A stretch of 64,000 nucleotides of DNA from Heterodera schachtii. Its lineage: Eukaryota > Nematoda > Chromadorea > Rhabditida > Heteroderidae. The position numbers and the translations under genes are program-made. Shown piece after piece: positions 23,501 through 33,800 of this stretch (the first letter of the stretch is position 1; each line of letters starts with the position of its first letter). Under the pieces are notes generated by a model. It was given only the letters and a program-made list of their open reading frames with translations. It was not told the DNA's origin and ran no database searches. The stretch lies in the NCBI GenBank assembly GCA_023374025.1, contig SIJG01000043.1:440821-504820 (forward strand), in the 5' to 3' direction.

Positions 23501-26500
23501 TCAATTGCTTTCGTTTCCCCTGTCAACGGGCGAACACATTATCACGCGACTCAGTGAACTAATTAGGCAACAACGGTTGGTTAATACACAATATTATTAA
23601 TTAACACAGAATTTATGGGAATTAATTTTCGTTTAATTTTGCAAAGAATATTTGGCAAAGTGTCGGGTTTCATAGAAAATGGGTCTTCGGTCTCAAATTT
23701 AGTTTTTAAGCTTAAGAGTTAAATCCTTATACGAGCATAGTAAACGGATCAGAGTCCAAGAAAAAAAGGATTTCAACCTAGAAGATGTGGGTCAGAATTA
23801 GACATAATTATGGTAATAATAGCTTTTTGGAAGCGAAATTACGGATCTTACGGGTTTACCTAATTAATGCACAGTTACGACAAGGTTGCCTGGCCCGGAT
23901 GCATTCATTAGCACTCTGAATTTGGCATCAAATATCAATTTAAAATTTGCAAATTTTAGTCACACAATACAAAAGCATAAACTTGATGGACTTTGTAGAC
24001 AAATTGATGTTAAGAAAACAATTCAAAACATTGCTTCAATGGAGCCCATTCATTTTTATGAGCGAAAATTGACTTTGTCTTCGGATGAATGGATAAAGTT
24101 CGACTTGTTTTTATCCATGGCAATCCGTTTGAGTGCACAAATTGTGCGCAACGATTGTTTGAACGCATTGTTATTCGGCAGTCCAAGTTACCATTCGAAT
24201 TATTTGTACGTAAAAACCAAAAATATTTTGGGTAATGAGTTTAGCTGGTACCCCACACCTTTTTGAAAAATTTTTTTTTTAATTTTTAAAAGTTATAGAT
24301 AATTCCGAACCCCGAACCCGAATTAGAACAAAAAAAATCGAAAATTCAAAATTTTTGAAAACTTTCAATATTGCTCTAATTGATTAAAACAAGATAAAAT
24401 TAGGTAGTCACAAATTATTGAAGCATTAAAAAGGGTCACTCTGTGCAGTGTCTAACACAAAAGTAAACTTGGAAAATTTAAATTTTCGACTTTTTGTTCG
24501 AATTCGGGTTCGGGGTTCAGATTTGGCCAAAAAGGATGTCATATTCGTGATCAGCGTCCCCCCCCCCAAAAAAAAAACCTCTATTCAAAATTTCAAAATT
24601 TTTTTTTCAAAAAAGGTGTGGTACCATCTAAACTAAATTACCATATTTTGTATCAAGGCGGGATGGACAGTGATAAAGTTGCCTTCACACCGGCGGCGCC
24701 ACCGAAAAAATTAATTTAAAATAAATTAATTTTCCATTTTGGAAAAAACTCCACCACCGACCGCCCTCGGTTAAACACTTGTTATTACTAGCAAGCATTA
24801 TTTTAGCTTCTTCGATTATAAAATACAAATCACAAATGGCAATTTGGTGGAGATAAACACTCCGAGTTGGCATGTGCCGTATTTTGTGTATTGGGGAAAC
24901 AACAAAGATTGGATGGTGACACTTTATGAACATAAGAGAAGTGATGAAGCAGTGGAAGAAGCATTGGTGCAACGAGAAGCCAACGGTAAAAAAATAAATA
25001 TTAATTAATAAAAATTAAATATATGTAATTCAGAAAAAAATCTTACTTTATGCATATTTTTAATTTAAAAAAATACTTTTTAACTTCTTCAAAAATCATT
25101 CTTAAAATTTTTTTTTATATAATATTCAGGATCATTTTTTTATGTAAATACATGTTTTTTTTTACCTGGATTCTCTATAGCCTAAATAGTAGGAAAAACA
25201 CTTTCTTTTTTGTGTTTGCGAACAAAAGTTGGGACTTTTATTTACATATTTTTACATATTTTCGGATTTTTCTACATATTACATATGTACATATTTTGGA
25301 CTTTTTCGTACATATTTCGCAATTTTTTGTACATATTTTCATTTTTTTTTTTACATATTTTGAGGATTTTTGAGAATTTATAGAAATTTTTTGCGAAAAA
25401 TTAAAAAAAATTTTTTGAAAATGTATCCTTAAAAAATCGATTTTTCTTTTCAAAAATGAGATAAAAATTAATTTAAAATAATAAAAAGTGATTCTAAGCC
25501 TATTTTTATGGCATTTTGTGCCTATTTCACCCTTTACGAGGAATTTTTTTCCAAAAAAATAACCATTAAAAAATTTATTATTTACATATATGCGGTGACC
25601 AAACATCTGCTTCCTACTAAACATTGGATGCCTTTAATGGGGTTGTTTTTCTATTCAAGAACAAAGCATTGGCAACTTTTTACCATATTGTGTCTCATCG
25701 GTTTCAAATTTTTCTTTTTTATTTTTTAAATTGACTTTGGGAATCGCCGCAAATTTTTATGAATTTTTACTGATTATCCGGCGTTTTCATCATAAATGCA
25801 AAATCCGAAATTCTGGCCTTAAAAATCCCTCTGAATCTCAAACATAAATGAATTTCTTTTACAGTGAATTTTAAATTTCTTCTTTCATTGTCGAAATATT
25901 CGCCAACATTTGATGAATTGATAAAAATGGCGAATTTCTTTGCCAAAATTGAAAATGATGGACACATTTTGGATGCCAATATTGAAGATGATGGACAAAT
26001 TTTGGACATCCCTTCGGATTTGAAAACCCTTGACATTGTTATGAAGTTTCTGAAGAAGCCGTACGATTATAGTTTAGATCCAAAAGTGCCTGATCAAAAT
26101 TTGCCGTGCATTATGGCATTTTTTATTGATGAATTTTTGAAAAAAGCAATGGCCGATTATCATTATTTGATGTTTTTCGACATTGAACACAATGGGATGG
26201 TAAATGAACACACTGGGACGGTAATTGTAAATTTTGCCGACAAAAAGGAGAGAATGTGCGGGGACAAAAGGTGCAATTTATTAGCCAATAATTATCATTA
26301 ATTATTAATTAATTATAATTATTTTCTTTATTTCATATTTCATGCATTTATGCTTAAGCATGAAAAATGAGATGAACAAATTCTTTGGAGAAAATATTCT
26401 GAATTTTGCAAATGCAATTAAAATCGATTTCGCTGCGCCGGATGGTAATTCCTGTCTTTCGTCAATACTTTTTTCGAAGCCCAGAATTTTTTCGGAATCT

Positions 26501-28887
26501 TAAAAACAAAAAAATAATAATAATTAGGGCTATTGAATATGGGGTCCGGACAATCCGTCAGTGGATAATCCGTCAGTGGTCAATCCGTCAGTGGACAATC
26601 CGTCAGTGAAGGACAATCCGTCAGTAATGGACAATCCGTCAGTGGATAATCCGTCAGTGGACAATTCGTCAGCAAATTTTTTTCAGCAATGATCAAAAAG
26701 CTTGCGAAAACGATTGTTAAATTTAATAAATATAATTTTTTATAGATTCTTACCATCTCGAGAAATTATTATTTAACTCTTTTAAAAATGATTATTTAAT
26801 AATTTAAAAAAAACACAAATTATTAATTCAGATTTTTAGCGACATAAATTAATTTTCATATGATTTTAAATAAATCTGTGTATTTAACAAATAAATTTGC
26901 TTATGGATTAGTTACTGACGGATTGTCCACTGACGGATTGTCCGCTTACTGACGGATTGTCCACTGACGGATTGACCACTGACGGATTGTCCACTGACGG
27001 ATTGTCTGGGAGCCATTGAATATATCAATTTTAAATTTGGCTCACTAGCATTTTAATGACTTTAAATTTTTAAATGTTTATAATTATCGCATGATAGATG
27101 GAAAAAACATAATATCTTAATGTGAATTCATCTACATAAATATATTTAAAATTAAAATTTCAAAAAATTTCATTGAGTTTAAAAAGGTTTAGGACAACAA
27201 ATTTTGACTCAAAACTGGCATAATTTTTTGTTGCGTTTTAAAAATCATGGAGGGGGAGGGCCTGGCAGTGCCATTAGCATTTTCCATTTTTTATTTCAGA
27301 AAATTTTGATCTTTTGCGTTCATTGTCCGAATATTCGCCCACCGTTTACGAAGTGGTAAAAATGGCCAAAATTCTTGGCAAAATTGAAAATGATGGACAA
27401 ATTTCTGTCCTCCGTTCGGACCCGCAAATTTTCCATTTTATTTTGAAGAAAAATTCAACGGCAGAAGAGAATGCCGCCAACCAAACAAAATTTGCCATTA
27501 AATACAGCTTTTGTTTTTTGGCACAATTTGTTGAAGAGTTATTGAAAAAGGCAATGAAAGTGAATGAATTGGAAGAATTGCTGGCCAGTGAATTAATTGT
27601 GGAGACAATTCAAAGTTTTGTCGAGAAAAAGGAGCAAAAATGTGCCAACAAAAAGTAAGTGGACTTTGAGGTGTAGAGCCGTTATAAAAAAAGCCATCAA
27701 AAAATGGAATCAAACGAAACAATTCTCTGCAAATTTAAAAAAATTTCGTCAAGCTTGAACAAAGTTATGGCCAAAAGCACACAAGCAACCATGCTTTCAA
27801 ACATTTTTGGCCATAACTTTGTTCAAAATTAATAAAAAAAATTTTTAGAAATTTTTCCGGCTAATAGAGAATTGTTAATGCAATCAAATGATATTAAGAA
27901 TTAAAATTTTAGCACCGAATTTGACAAATTGAACTATTAATAACCTATAATTTCCATTAATCATTTACTTAAGCACACAAAATGTGATGAATAAATATTT
28001 TAAAGAATGCATGATGGATTATGCGCACGCAATTAAAATTGATTTCACTCATAATGGTAATTGTTTCTTTTATAAAATTATCTCATAACTAAGCAAAAAG
28101 TAGAAATTCCTTTTTTAGATATTTTTTCGCTAAAAATAAATAAATTTCTAATCTTTTATATATTTTTTTACAATTTTATTTCCGTTTTCGCAATTTTTTT
28201 CCCTTGTTTTATTACCATGTTTAGCTATTTTATCATATGTTTTTCACCGTCCTTGTGATGTGATGAATTACCTTTGTATTATGAATTAACCCCGATTCTG
28301 TTATTATTATTATATTATTATTATTATTATTATTGTTATTATTATTATTGATCAGCCACCTCATTTAAAATGTTATTTATTTGAAAATTTATCTAAAATG
28401 GGGGAGGTACAATTAGGACATATAAAAAAAACTCTTTATTCCATCAGATTTACAAAAAATCGTTCCCGATTTATTGTTCGAAATGGGAAAAATGAAAGAA
28501 GAGAAAAATTGGAATTATGCAGATTTAAATCAAAAGAAAATGTTGGAATGGAAACTGATCGAAATTGAACTGATCAATGAAGAAAAAATGGGAAAATGGA
28601 AAGCAATTGAAAGTGCGAGAAACGAATGGAAAGAGAATTTTGATCGAACCGTTTTTGATGAAAATGAAAAAGAAAATGGAAAAATAGAGGAGAAAATGGA
28701 ACAGCTAATGGAAGAGTTGAAGCATTTACAAATTGAGAAAGAAATTGAACAAAACAAAAACAAAGAAAAGGAGGAGGAAATGGGGGAAAAGGAAGAAAAA
28801 GAGGAAAAAGGAAAGGGAAAGAAAGAGGAAAAGGAAGAAAAAGGAGGAAAAGGAGGGCAAAAAAGAAAAAGGAAAAGGCAAAATTGA
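14589..28887 (+). CDS. Gene A, left copy: large multi-exon protein of unknown family
   Basis: Exons chained by splice sites and phase: 14589-14848, 17758-17999, 18805-18918, 18997-19100, 20888-21126, 21467-21744, 22406-22491, 23076-23575, 23912-24205, 24807-24985, 25865-26270, 26359-26444, 27300-27654, 27974-28056 and 28448-28887. That is about 1,220 codons; the true 5' end is not seen and the first exon is the least certain. No known domain is recognised. Landmarks are WHVPYFVYWGNNKDW (exon 10), an acidic/Gln-rich helix-like segment (exon 8), and a repeated two-exon module starting NF-LL-SLS-YSPT. The C-terminus is a Lys/Glu coiled-coil-like tail ending KRKRKRQN, a possible nuclear signal. 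Exon 8 has one extra base near 23372 compared with the right copy, which shifts the frame, so this copy may be a pseudogene or hold a sequence error. An AATAAA follows at 29097. Confidence 0.65.
14837..15655 (+). repeat. 38-bp satellite inside gene A intron 1, carrying splice-donor sequence
   Basis: About 21 tandem units of 38 bp contain CGCCACTTTTCGGGTGGG and TTGGGTCATTAAGGCAC. The first unit overlaps the end of the exon at 14848: the exon ends ATCGCCACTTTTCGG and the donor is GTAGGT. Every later unit repeats this junction as TTTTCGG followed by GTGGGTTG, so the array multiplies a potential 5' splice site. Confidence 0.85.
15686..15806. mobile_element. TACCGTA-ended MITE (mariner-like), 121 bp
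   Basis: Inverted ends begin TACCGTATTTTCTCTAAT and end with its complement, ATTAGAGAAAATACGGTA. TA at the tips fits a TA-target transposon. Relatives lie at 34193-34326, 36105-36393 and 41737-41913. Confidence 0.85.
16539..17097. mobile_element. Nested hAT-like element, 559 bp
   Basis: Termini are TAGGGTTATAAGTTGTATG and its exact complement. Perfect 8-bp duplications ATGATAAT lie at 16531-16538 and 17098-17105. The interior repeats motifs such as ATATGCACTAAAAA. It sits entirely inside the 16009-17500 element and so inserted later. Confidence 0.85.
17186..17262 (-). other. tRNA-like pseudogene segment
   Basis: Read on the minus strand, TGGCCTAGTGGCTA matches an internal promoter A box and GGTTCAATCCC matches a B box at tRNA-like spacing. 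The flanking arms do not pair as a proper acceptor stem, so this is not a working tRNA. It lies inside the 16009-17500 element. A looser A-box match, TGGTCTAGTGG, occurs at 19774 in the 19563-20606 element. Confidence 0.45.
18128..18803. mobile_element. hAT-like element, TAGGGATGGGAT ends
   Basis: The left end is TAGGGATGGGAT and the right end ATCCCATCCCTA. The interior repeats TATGTGCTAAAA and ATGTGCCAAA, like the 16539-17097 element. I find no target duplication. Its right end directly adjoins the acceptor (CCCTAG) of the exon at 18805, so the element terminus may supply part of that splice site. Confidence 0.7.
19563..20606. mobile_element. hAT-like element, 1,044 bp, with internal duplication
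   Basis: Ends are TAGTGCTGTCCGAGA and its complement TCTCGGACAGCACTA, with perfect 8-bp duplications GGACCGGG (19555-19562, 20607-20614). It is rich in GGTCTCGGTCTCG repeats. A block of roughly 230 bp is duplicated inside (about 19918-20150 and 20278-20510), each copy with the GC hairpin core and a run of AAAAACCGCGAAAAA. It lies in an intron of gene A. Confidence 0.85.
20888..21126 (+). repeat. Gene A exon 5: possible first copy of the NF-LL module
   Basis: It starts in phase 1 with ENFNFLLKLSEFTLSYYEVY, aligning with the starts of the exons at 25865 and 27300. Unlike those it ends in phase 0 and is not followed by a recognisable small second exon, so it is more diverged. Confidence 0.5.
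21972..22155. mobile_element. Short CGGGACCGGGA-family MITE, 184 bp
   Basis: Target duplications AATAAAAT lie at 21964-21971 and 22156-22163. Ends are TAAAGTTGGTCGGGATCGGG and the complement of TAGGGTTGGTCGGGACCGGG. The family is the same as at 16009, 45310 and 48181. Confidence 0.85.
24475..24560. repeat. Dispersed repeat, CGACTTTTTGTTCGAATTCG type
   Basis: The core CGACTTTTTGTTCGAATTCG, then GGGTTCGGGGTTC and ATATTCGTGATCAGC, recurs with changes at about 29735-29830, 29905-29980, 43255-43335 (opposite strand), 44550-44610 and 50395-50480. Ends of the elements are not clear. Confidence 0.6.
25865..26444 (+). repeat. Gene A two-exon module, copy 1 (exons 25865-26270, 26359-26444)
   Basis: The large exon opens VNFKFLLSLSKYSPTFDEL, then AKIENDG. 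The small exon carries NEMNKFFGENI and NAIKIDF. The module starts and ends in phase 1 with an internal phase-2 intron, exactly as in copy 2 at 27300-28056. Compared with the right arm it has a 12-residue internal duplication (ILDANIEDDGQILD). Confidence 0.8.
26541..27014. mobile_element. Fold-back MITE with 15-bp subterminal repeats, 474 bp
   Basis: The duplication ATTGAATAT lies at 26532-26540 and 27015-27023. The left half carries tandem GGACAATCCGTCAGT units; the right half carries the complement, ACTGACGGATTGTCC. It interrupts the intron between module 1 and module 2. The matching intron in the right arm lacks it. Confidence 0.8.
27300..28056 (+). repeat. Gene A two-exon module, copy 2 (exons 27300-27654, 27974-28056)
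   Basis: It opens ENFDLLRSLSEYSPTVYEV and has AKILGKIENDGQI; the small exon has NVMNKYFKE and HAIKIDFTHN. Phases are identical to module 1, showing internal duplication of an exon pair. Both modules are conserved in the right arm (59117-59627 and 60220-60744). Confidence 0.8.
28301..28350 (+). repeat. (TTA)n microsatellite in the last gene A intron
   Basis: About 50 bases of TTA/TAT repeats with single interruptions lie within the intron before the final exon. Confidence 0.9.
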
Positions 28888-30860
28888 AAAATGACAAATG
28901 AAAGCGAAGGAAATGAAAGGAGCAAAATGATTGAAAATGGAGGACAATTAAATCTATTAAAATATGAAAAATTTGAAAAGTGTTCTTTTATCCAAACATC
29001 GTTCATTAATCTGATATATATCCAAAATGACATTATGTGAATTTCTAGCATAAATTTGGTTTTTAATGCCGAGACAAAAATTTCATATTTTTAATGAATA
29101 AATATTCTAATCGCGAAGCAATGTCTTAACTTCTAAACATGTTAAGCTTACGAATGTTGTATAAAATTTTACGCATTTTAAATTTTTTATTTTTTGAACC
29201 CCTTGCTTATGTCCGCAAAATTCCCTCTACGAATGGAAATGTCAAATACTTTTAAAAAAAAGTGTATCATCTCTTTCTATGGGCTTTTGCGATTATTGCC
29301 TTTTGGTCCCCGGGACTGAGTTGGTTTGGGCCGAAATATTTTAGGGCACTTAGCTAATTGCCCAACTTTGCCGTACGCGTCGTTTTAGGGCACTTAGCTA
29401 ATTGCCCAACTTTTGCCGTACGCGTCGTTCCCGAACTGCAAAGTCTCCGCCCCTTTTATGCTGACAAACGTGTTGGCCAGAGAAATGGGCAATCGCAGGA
29501 GCGCCACGTCCTCACATTGGTGACGAGACGAAAAACCCATCAAAACAGAGAAACCAGTTGCTGCTGCTGCTCCACATCGACGACACCATACACTTTCTTC
29601 CCTTTTTCTCCATTTGTATAATCAGAGAACTATTAGGCGGGGGAGGGGTGACAATTATCAGTTTATGGGGGTATCAGTTCTATGGAATGTAAAGACATGA
29701 ATTAATTAGCGAGTTAGGTAAATGTGTTACTTTCGACTTTTTGTTCGAGTTCATGTTCGGAGTTCGAAATTGACCAAAATGATTGCTATATTCGTGATCA
29801 GCTATCCCGAAAACTCAATAAAACATTTTTTATAATCTTAAAATTAAATATATATTTTTTTTCAAAAAATGATGGTAATATAGTTTCCTTGCAATTATGA
29901 ATTCGAATTTTGTTCGTTTTCGGATCCAGGTTTCGGAATTTTGCAAAACAAAGGTCACATTCGTGATCAGCGTCCATAAATAACCCTTGAAACGAGTTGT
30001 TATTTGAAAATTTCAGGGGGGGGGGGATATCAAAACAAAAAAGTATCTAAATTTCTAACATTAAATTTGGTTGTTTAATATGTGATCCTAAATGCCGAGA
30101 TAAAAAATTCATTTTTTTTAAAATGAATTAATAAAAAAAAAACATCCAAATCCGGCATTCATCCCGCCTTTCGTTTGCTCTTCATTTTCTTCTTAATTTG
30201 GCCATTTACATCCTTTCTGCTCATAACATATTTCTTCATCCTTTTCAACACAATTTGTGAGCAATTTCCATATTATTTTTGTTTTCACCATCTTTCTCAT
30301 CTCCCCAACATTTCATCCAATAAACAATGTATAAGCATCAGTGCCCGCCCCCGCCCCCTAAATCTCCAATCACACTTTGAGCCACATTTTTGATCCCCTA
30401 AATTTTTGTACCCTTTGTCCCTCTCCTCCGTCGGCCAAGTTGTGCCTATTCAACCAATTTATCCACTTTCTCCGATTTGTCTTTTTCCTTTTGTTCGGAT
30501 CCAGATGAGACAAATCTCCCCCCCCCCCCCTCCGTCCATCTCATTTATCTCTTTGCCTTTATGCTTCATAAACATTTTGCCTCCCCTCTGCTGTGTGTTA
30601 AAAGTGCGCAGTCGCACGGGGCCGGATTAAACCCAAAATCCGAACGCCTAAGACCCTCTTCTCTCACGTGGTTGGCCACTTCACAAAAAGTGCAAAAATC
30701 AAATATCTGATTTTTTCCTATGATTTTTTATCATTTTTCTAAATTATAAATATGTTATAATTTAAATAATGATGCTTAAATACATTTAAAATTTGTTGGA
30801 TTTAGAAGAAAAAATATTTAAAATTTCTTAATAATTAAATAAAATCCTTAGCCAGATTAG
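28888..30860. other. Spacer between gene A and the left GTPase gene
   Basis: The first 200 bases are 3' flank of gene A, homologous to the right arm, with AATAAA at 29097-29102. A short tandem duplication with GGGCACTTAGCTAATTGCCC lies at about 29341-29430. Two dispersed repeats follow, then pyrimidine-rich sequence. Where the right arm has a whole GTPase copy and the 5' exons of the other, nothing comparable is found here, so this spacer probably marks a deletion. Confidence 0.6.
29097..29102 (+). terminator. Candidate poly(A) signal of gene A
   Basis: AATAAA lies 210 bases after the stop codon of the last gene A exon. Position alone supports the call. Confidence 0.35.
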
Positions 30861-33800
30861 GCCTCCGCCCCCAAACGGATGGAATTGGCTGAAAAATTGG
30901 AGTCAAAGGGTAATTAATTTCGGGTTAATGGGGTTCGTACAGTATTTAAACTACTAAATTTCAAGGGATACTGTACGTTCGTCACCATCAACAATTGAAG
31001 GATGCTTTGGATGGCCAAAAAAAGAGCGGCAAAAATGGTCCAACTGAGAATTTTGTCCTTTTCTGCAACAAACCGAATTCCACGCCCGACACTTTGAAGC
31101 AGTTTTTTGTAAAACCCCATTTCAAAATGCTACCGTATCCTAATTAAATTTGTTTTTCATTAGTTGGCTCTTCACTATTTGTTCAAATTGGCTGAAGCGC
31201 GTAAGAATTGTTTGTTCGTGGACTTGGAGCTGTTTTTGGACAGGCACAAAAAGACGCAAATGCCGAAAGTGATCAGCAATTCGTTTGACGTTTTCCCATT
31301 GATCGGCGTCCGACTGATCAACATATGTGGTGATCAGTTGGTGACAGTCGATTGGGTGGCCAAAAAGACGCAAACGTTGGGCGTGTGCACCGCGCGGGTG
31401 GGTGAAAAAAACATTCGGACATTTTTGTAAATTTCGGTTTTAAATATTACCATTTGAGCCCTCTGATCCTGAAAAGACCGGTTCTGCTGACCAACATTTA
31501 TGGCCCTGCCATTTGCCATGTCCCCGTGCCAAAAAATTCGGTGGCAAATGCCGAGACGACGACCATTTTTGGGGGTGTGAGCAATGCGGACAGACTTTCA
31601 AATTCGTGAAACAGAAGAATGAGGACAAAGAACAGAAAGTGAGAAAGTGCCATCAAAATATAAGTCAAATGAACCGAAAACTATCGCAAAATTTGGCCAT
31701 TAAATTCGTTTATTTATACAATTTCTCGTTAGAATAGCCAATTGAAATGGCCATTTTTCTCATTTTCGAATCCCCTTTTATGCCATTCTCTTCCATTTGA
31801 TCATTTGATTTGCCCCCAGGGTCTGATCAGTCATTTGTTCTGCGACTGCGGTGGCACTCGCGTCGATCACTTAACTTTCCGTTGTGCCTTTTTTGCTGAC
31901 CATGGCGACCAATTTTACGCATTTCCATCCGACAAATTGCTGAACATAGAATTGGAGCGGCAGATCAAAAATGACACGGTGAACCTTTTGCTGCTGGGCA
32001 AAACGGGCAACGGCAAATCGACACTGATCAACGCGATGCATTTTTATGCCCAATTTGAGACATTTGAAGATGCATTACAGGTGAGTAAAGTGATCTGCAG
32101 CTGATCGTAGCAAACGAAGATACCGTAATGGCCGAAACAGTGGGGCGGGGTGGTTACTGTCCCGCACCATTGGTGAAATTCTGGAGAAATAACGAATTTT
32201 GGACCAAATTAAAAATGAGTTAATTTTACTCGTCCTTAACCATCAAATCCAATCAGTTGCCGGTCCCAGTCAAATTTCCATATTTCACTACAATTACACA
32301 TTTAAGTTGGCCCAACATGCCAATTTCGATGGTCTTGCCGCTGCTTTATACTCCAAAGAAACTTATGATGAAAATGGAGATTCGGTGCCAATCGAAGTGG
32401 GATTGGGAGGTGCCGGCGAATGTCGCGAGGCTGGCGCGTCGCAAACACAAATTTCCAAGTCGTACTTTATCCCACCAGCGGAAGGTCGCTACGATTTGGG
32501 GAAAATTCTTAAAATATTATGTTTAGACCAGATATAGAAAAAAAAAAAGTCAAAAAGGCTTTTTCTGTATAATTCTGGTGCCTAAATAGGCATTTAGGTA
32601 ATGCACTATTTGGGACACAATTTTTAACAAATTTACATTAATTTATTAAAAATTAGATATTTAATTTTGGAAAACCGATTAATTTTTGAATTTTTTAATT
32701 ATAAATCACTTTTTAATCCCTTTTCTCAATGAACACACTTCACAATCTCAGATGGGCAACTCTGTTGTGTCATTGACACACCGGGCAACGGCGACACGCG
32801 TGGCACCGAAATGGACAACCAAAACATGGCCAACACGTTCGGCTTCCTCCGTGGCATTGATGCGTTGCACGGCGTCGGCATTGTACTGAAAGAGAATGAC
32901 AACCGTGCCGACGCGTCCTTCAATTACTGCATCAACGGCCTTCTGAGCAATCTCCACAAAAATGTGGCACAGGTGTGCTTTTGGCACAAAGAAAAGAGAA
33001 TTGTTGCTTTGGTCCGTCCCAAATTATACATGAAAAATGGCCAGTTAGCTAATTTGACGACCATTTTTTGCGGCGTTTTTTTTAATAAACTTTTGGTGGT
33101 AATAGGTGCCGTTGGTACCCCACCATTTTTGAAAAAGATATTTTTGTTTTTCATAATGATGAAAACATATTTCAAATGGATTTCTGGGTCGCTGATCACG
33201 AATCTGATCTGGGATCCATTTTGACCATTTAAAAAAAAAGTCGAAACTTTAAAGAAATCGGTTTAAATACAAGGAACACATTGAAAGTCATAAATGAAAT
33301 TTTTTTTTAGAGCAAAAACTCGAAAAATGGCGGCTTCTTACAATTAGTCGATTTTGTCTAAAATGATCAATTTTTATGATTTCTTTGCCCCTTTGCCGGC
33401 GGCAACCCCCCCCCCCCCACCCTTTTTTTCATTTGTTCTAAATTTTTCAGAACATCGTTTTTCTGATCACCCATTCGTCTGGCTCGGGAAAGACAATTGC
33501 CCTGTTGCGTAAGCTGTTGAAGCCGATTGAAGAAAAGACTGGCGTATGTATTTAATGTAATTACGGCTGCTTTTTAATGTCAATGGAGCTACGGCAAGAT
33601 TTTTGATGGACTATTACCAAAAGCCGTAAAATTCCTCAAAATTTCTTAAAATAACAGCAATTTTCGTCGCAGCAATTACTCATTATCCGCCTTTTCTACA
33701 GGTGAAAATCCCATTGAACGAAAGCAACGTGTTCTCCTTTGACAATGCCCCGTTTGAAGCGCTTTGTCTGATCAAAGCGAAGGGTGTCGAATATGACGAG

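Noticed and set aside
29358..29621. 87-codon plus-strand frame with AVRVV repeated
   Set aside because: It comes from a short tandem duplication followed by a CTG-rich stretch. There is no signal peptide, splice site or homologue in the right arm.
30914..31120. Minus-strand frame with KLLQSVGRGIRFVAEKDKIL, conserved at 46537-46737 on the plus strand
   Set aside because: It is antisense to a GTPase exon whose sense reading (TENFVLFCNKPNSTPDTLK) is spliced in phase with neighbours. Its conservation is a shadow.
33451..33543. A second P-loop (SSGSGKT) in the GTPase
   Set aside because: Spacing does not fit Walker A, and the outer copy has GLGKA at this point. By position it follows the switch II exon in the normal G-domain order.
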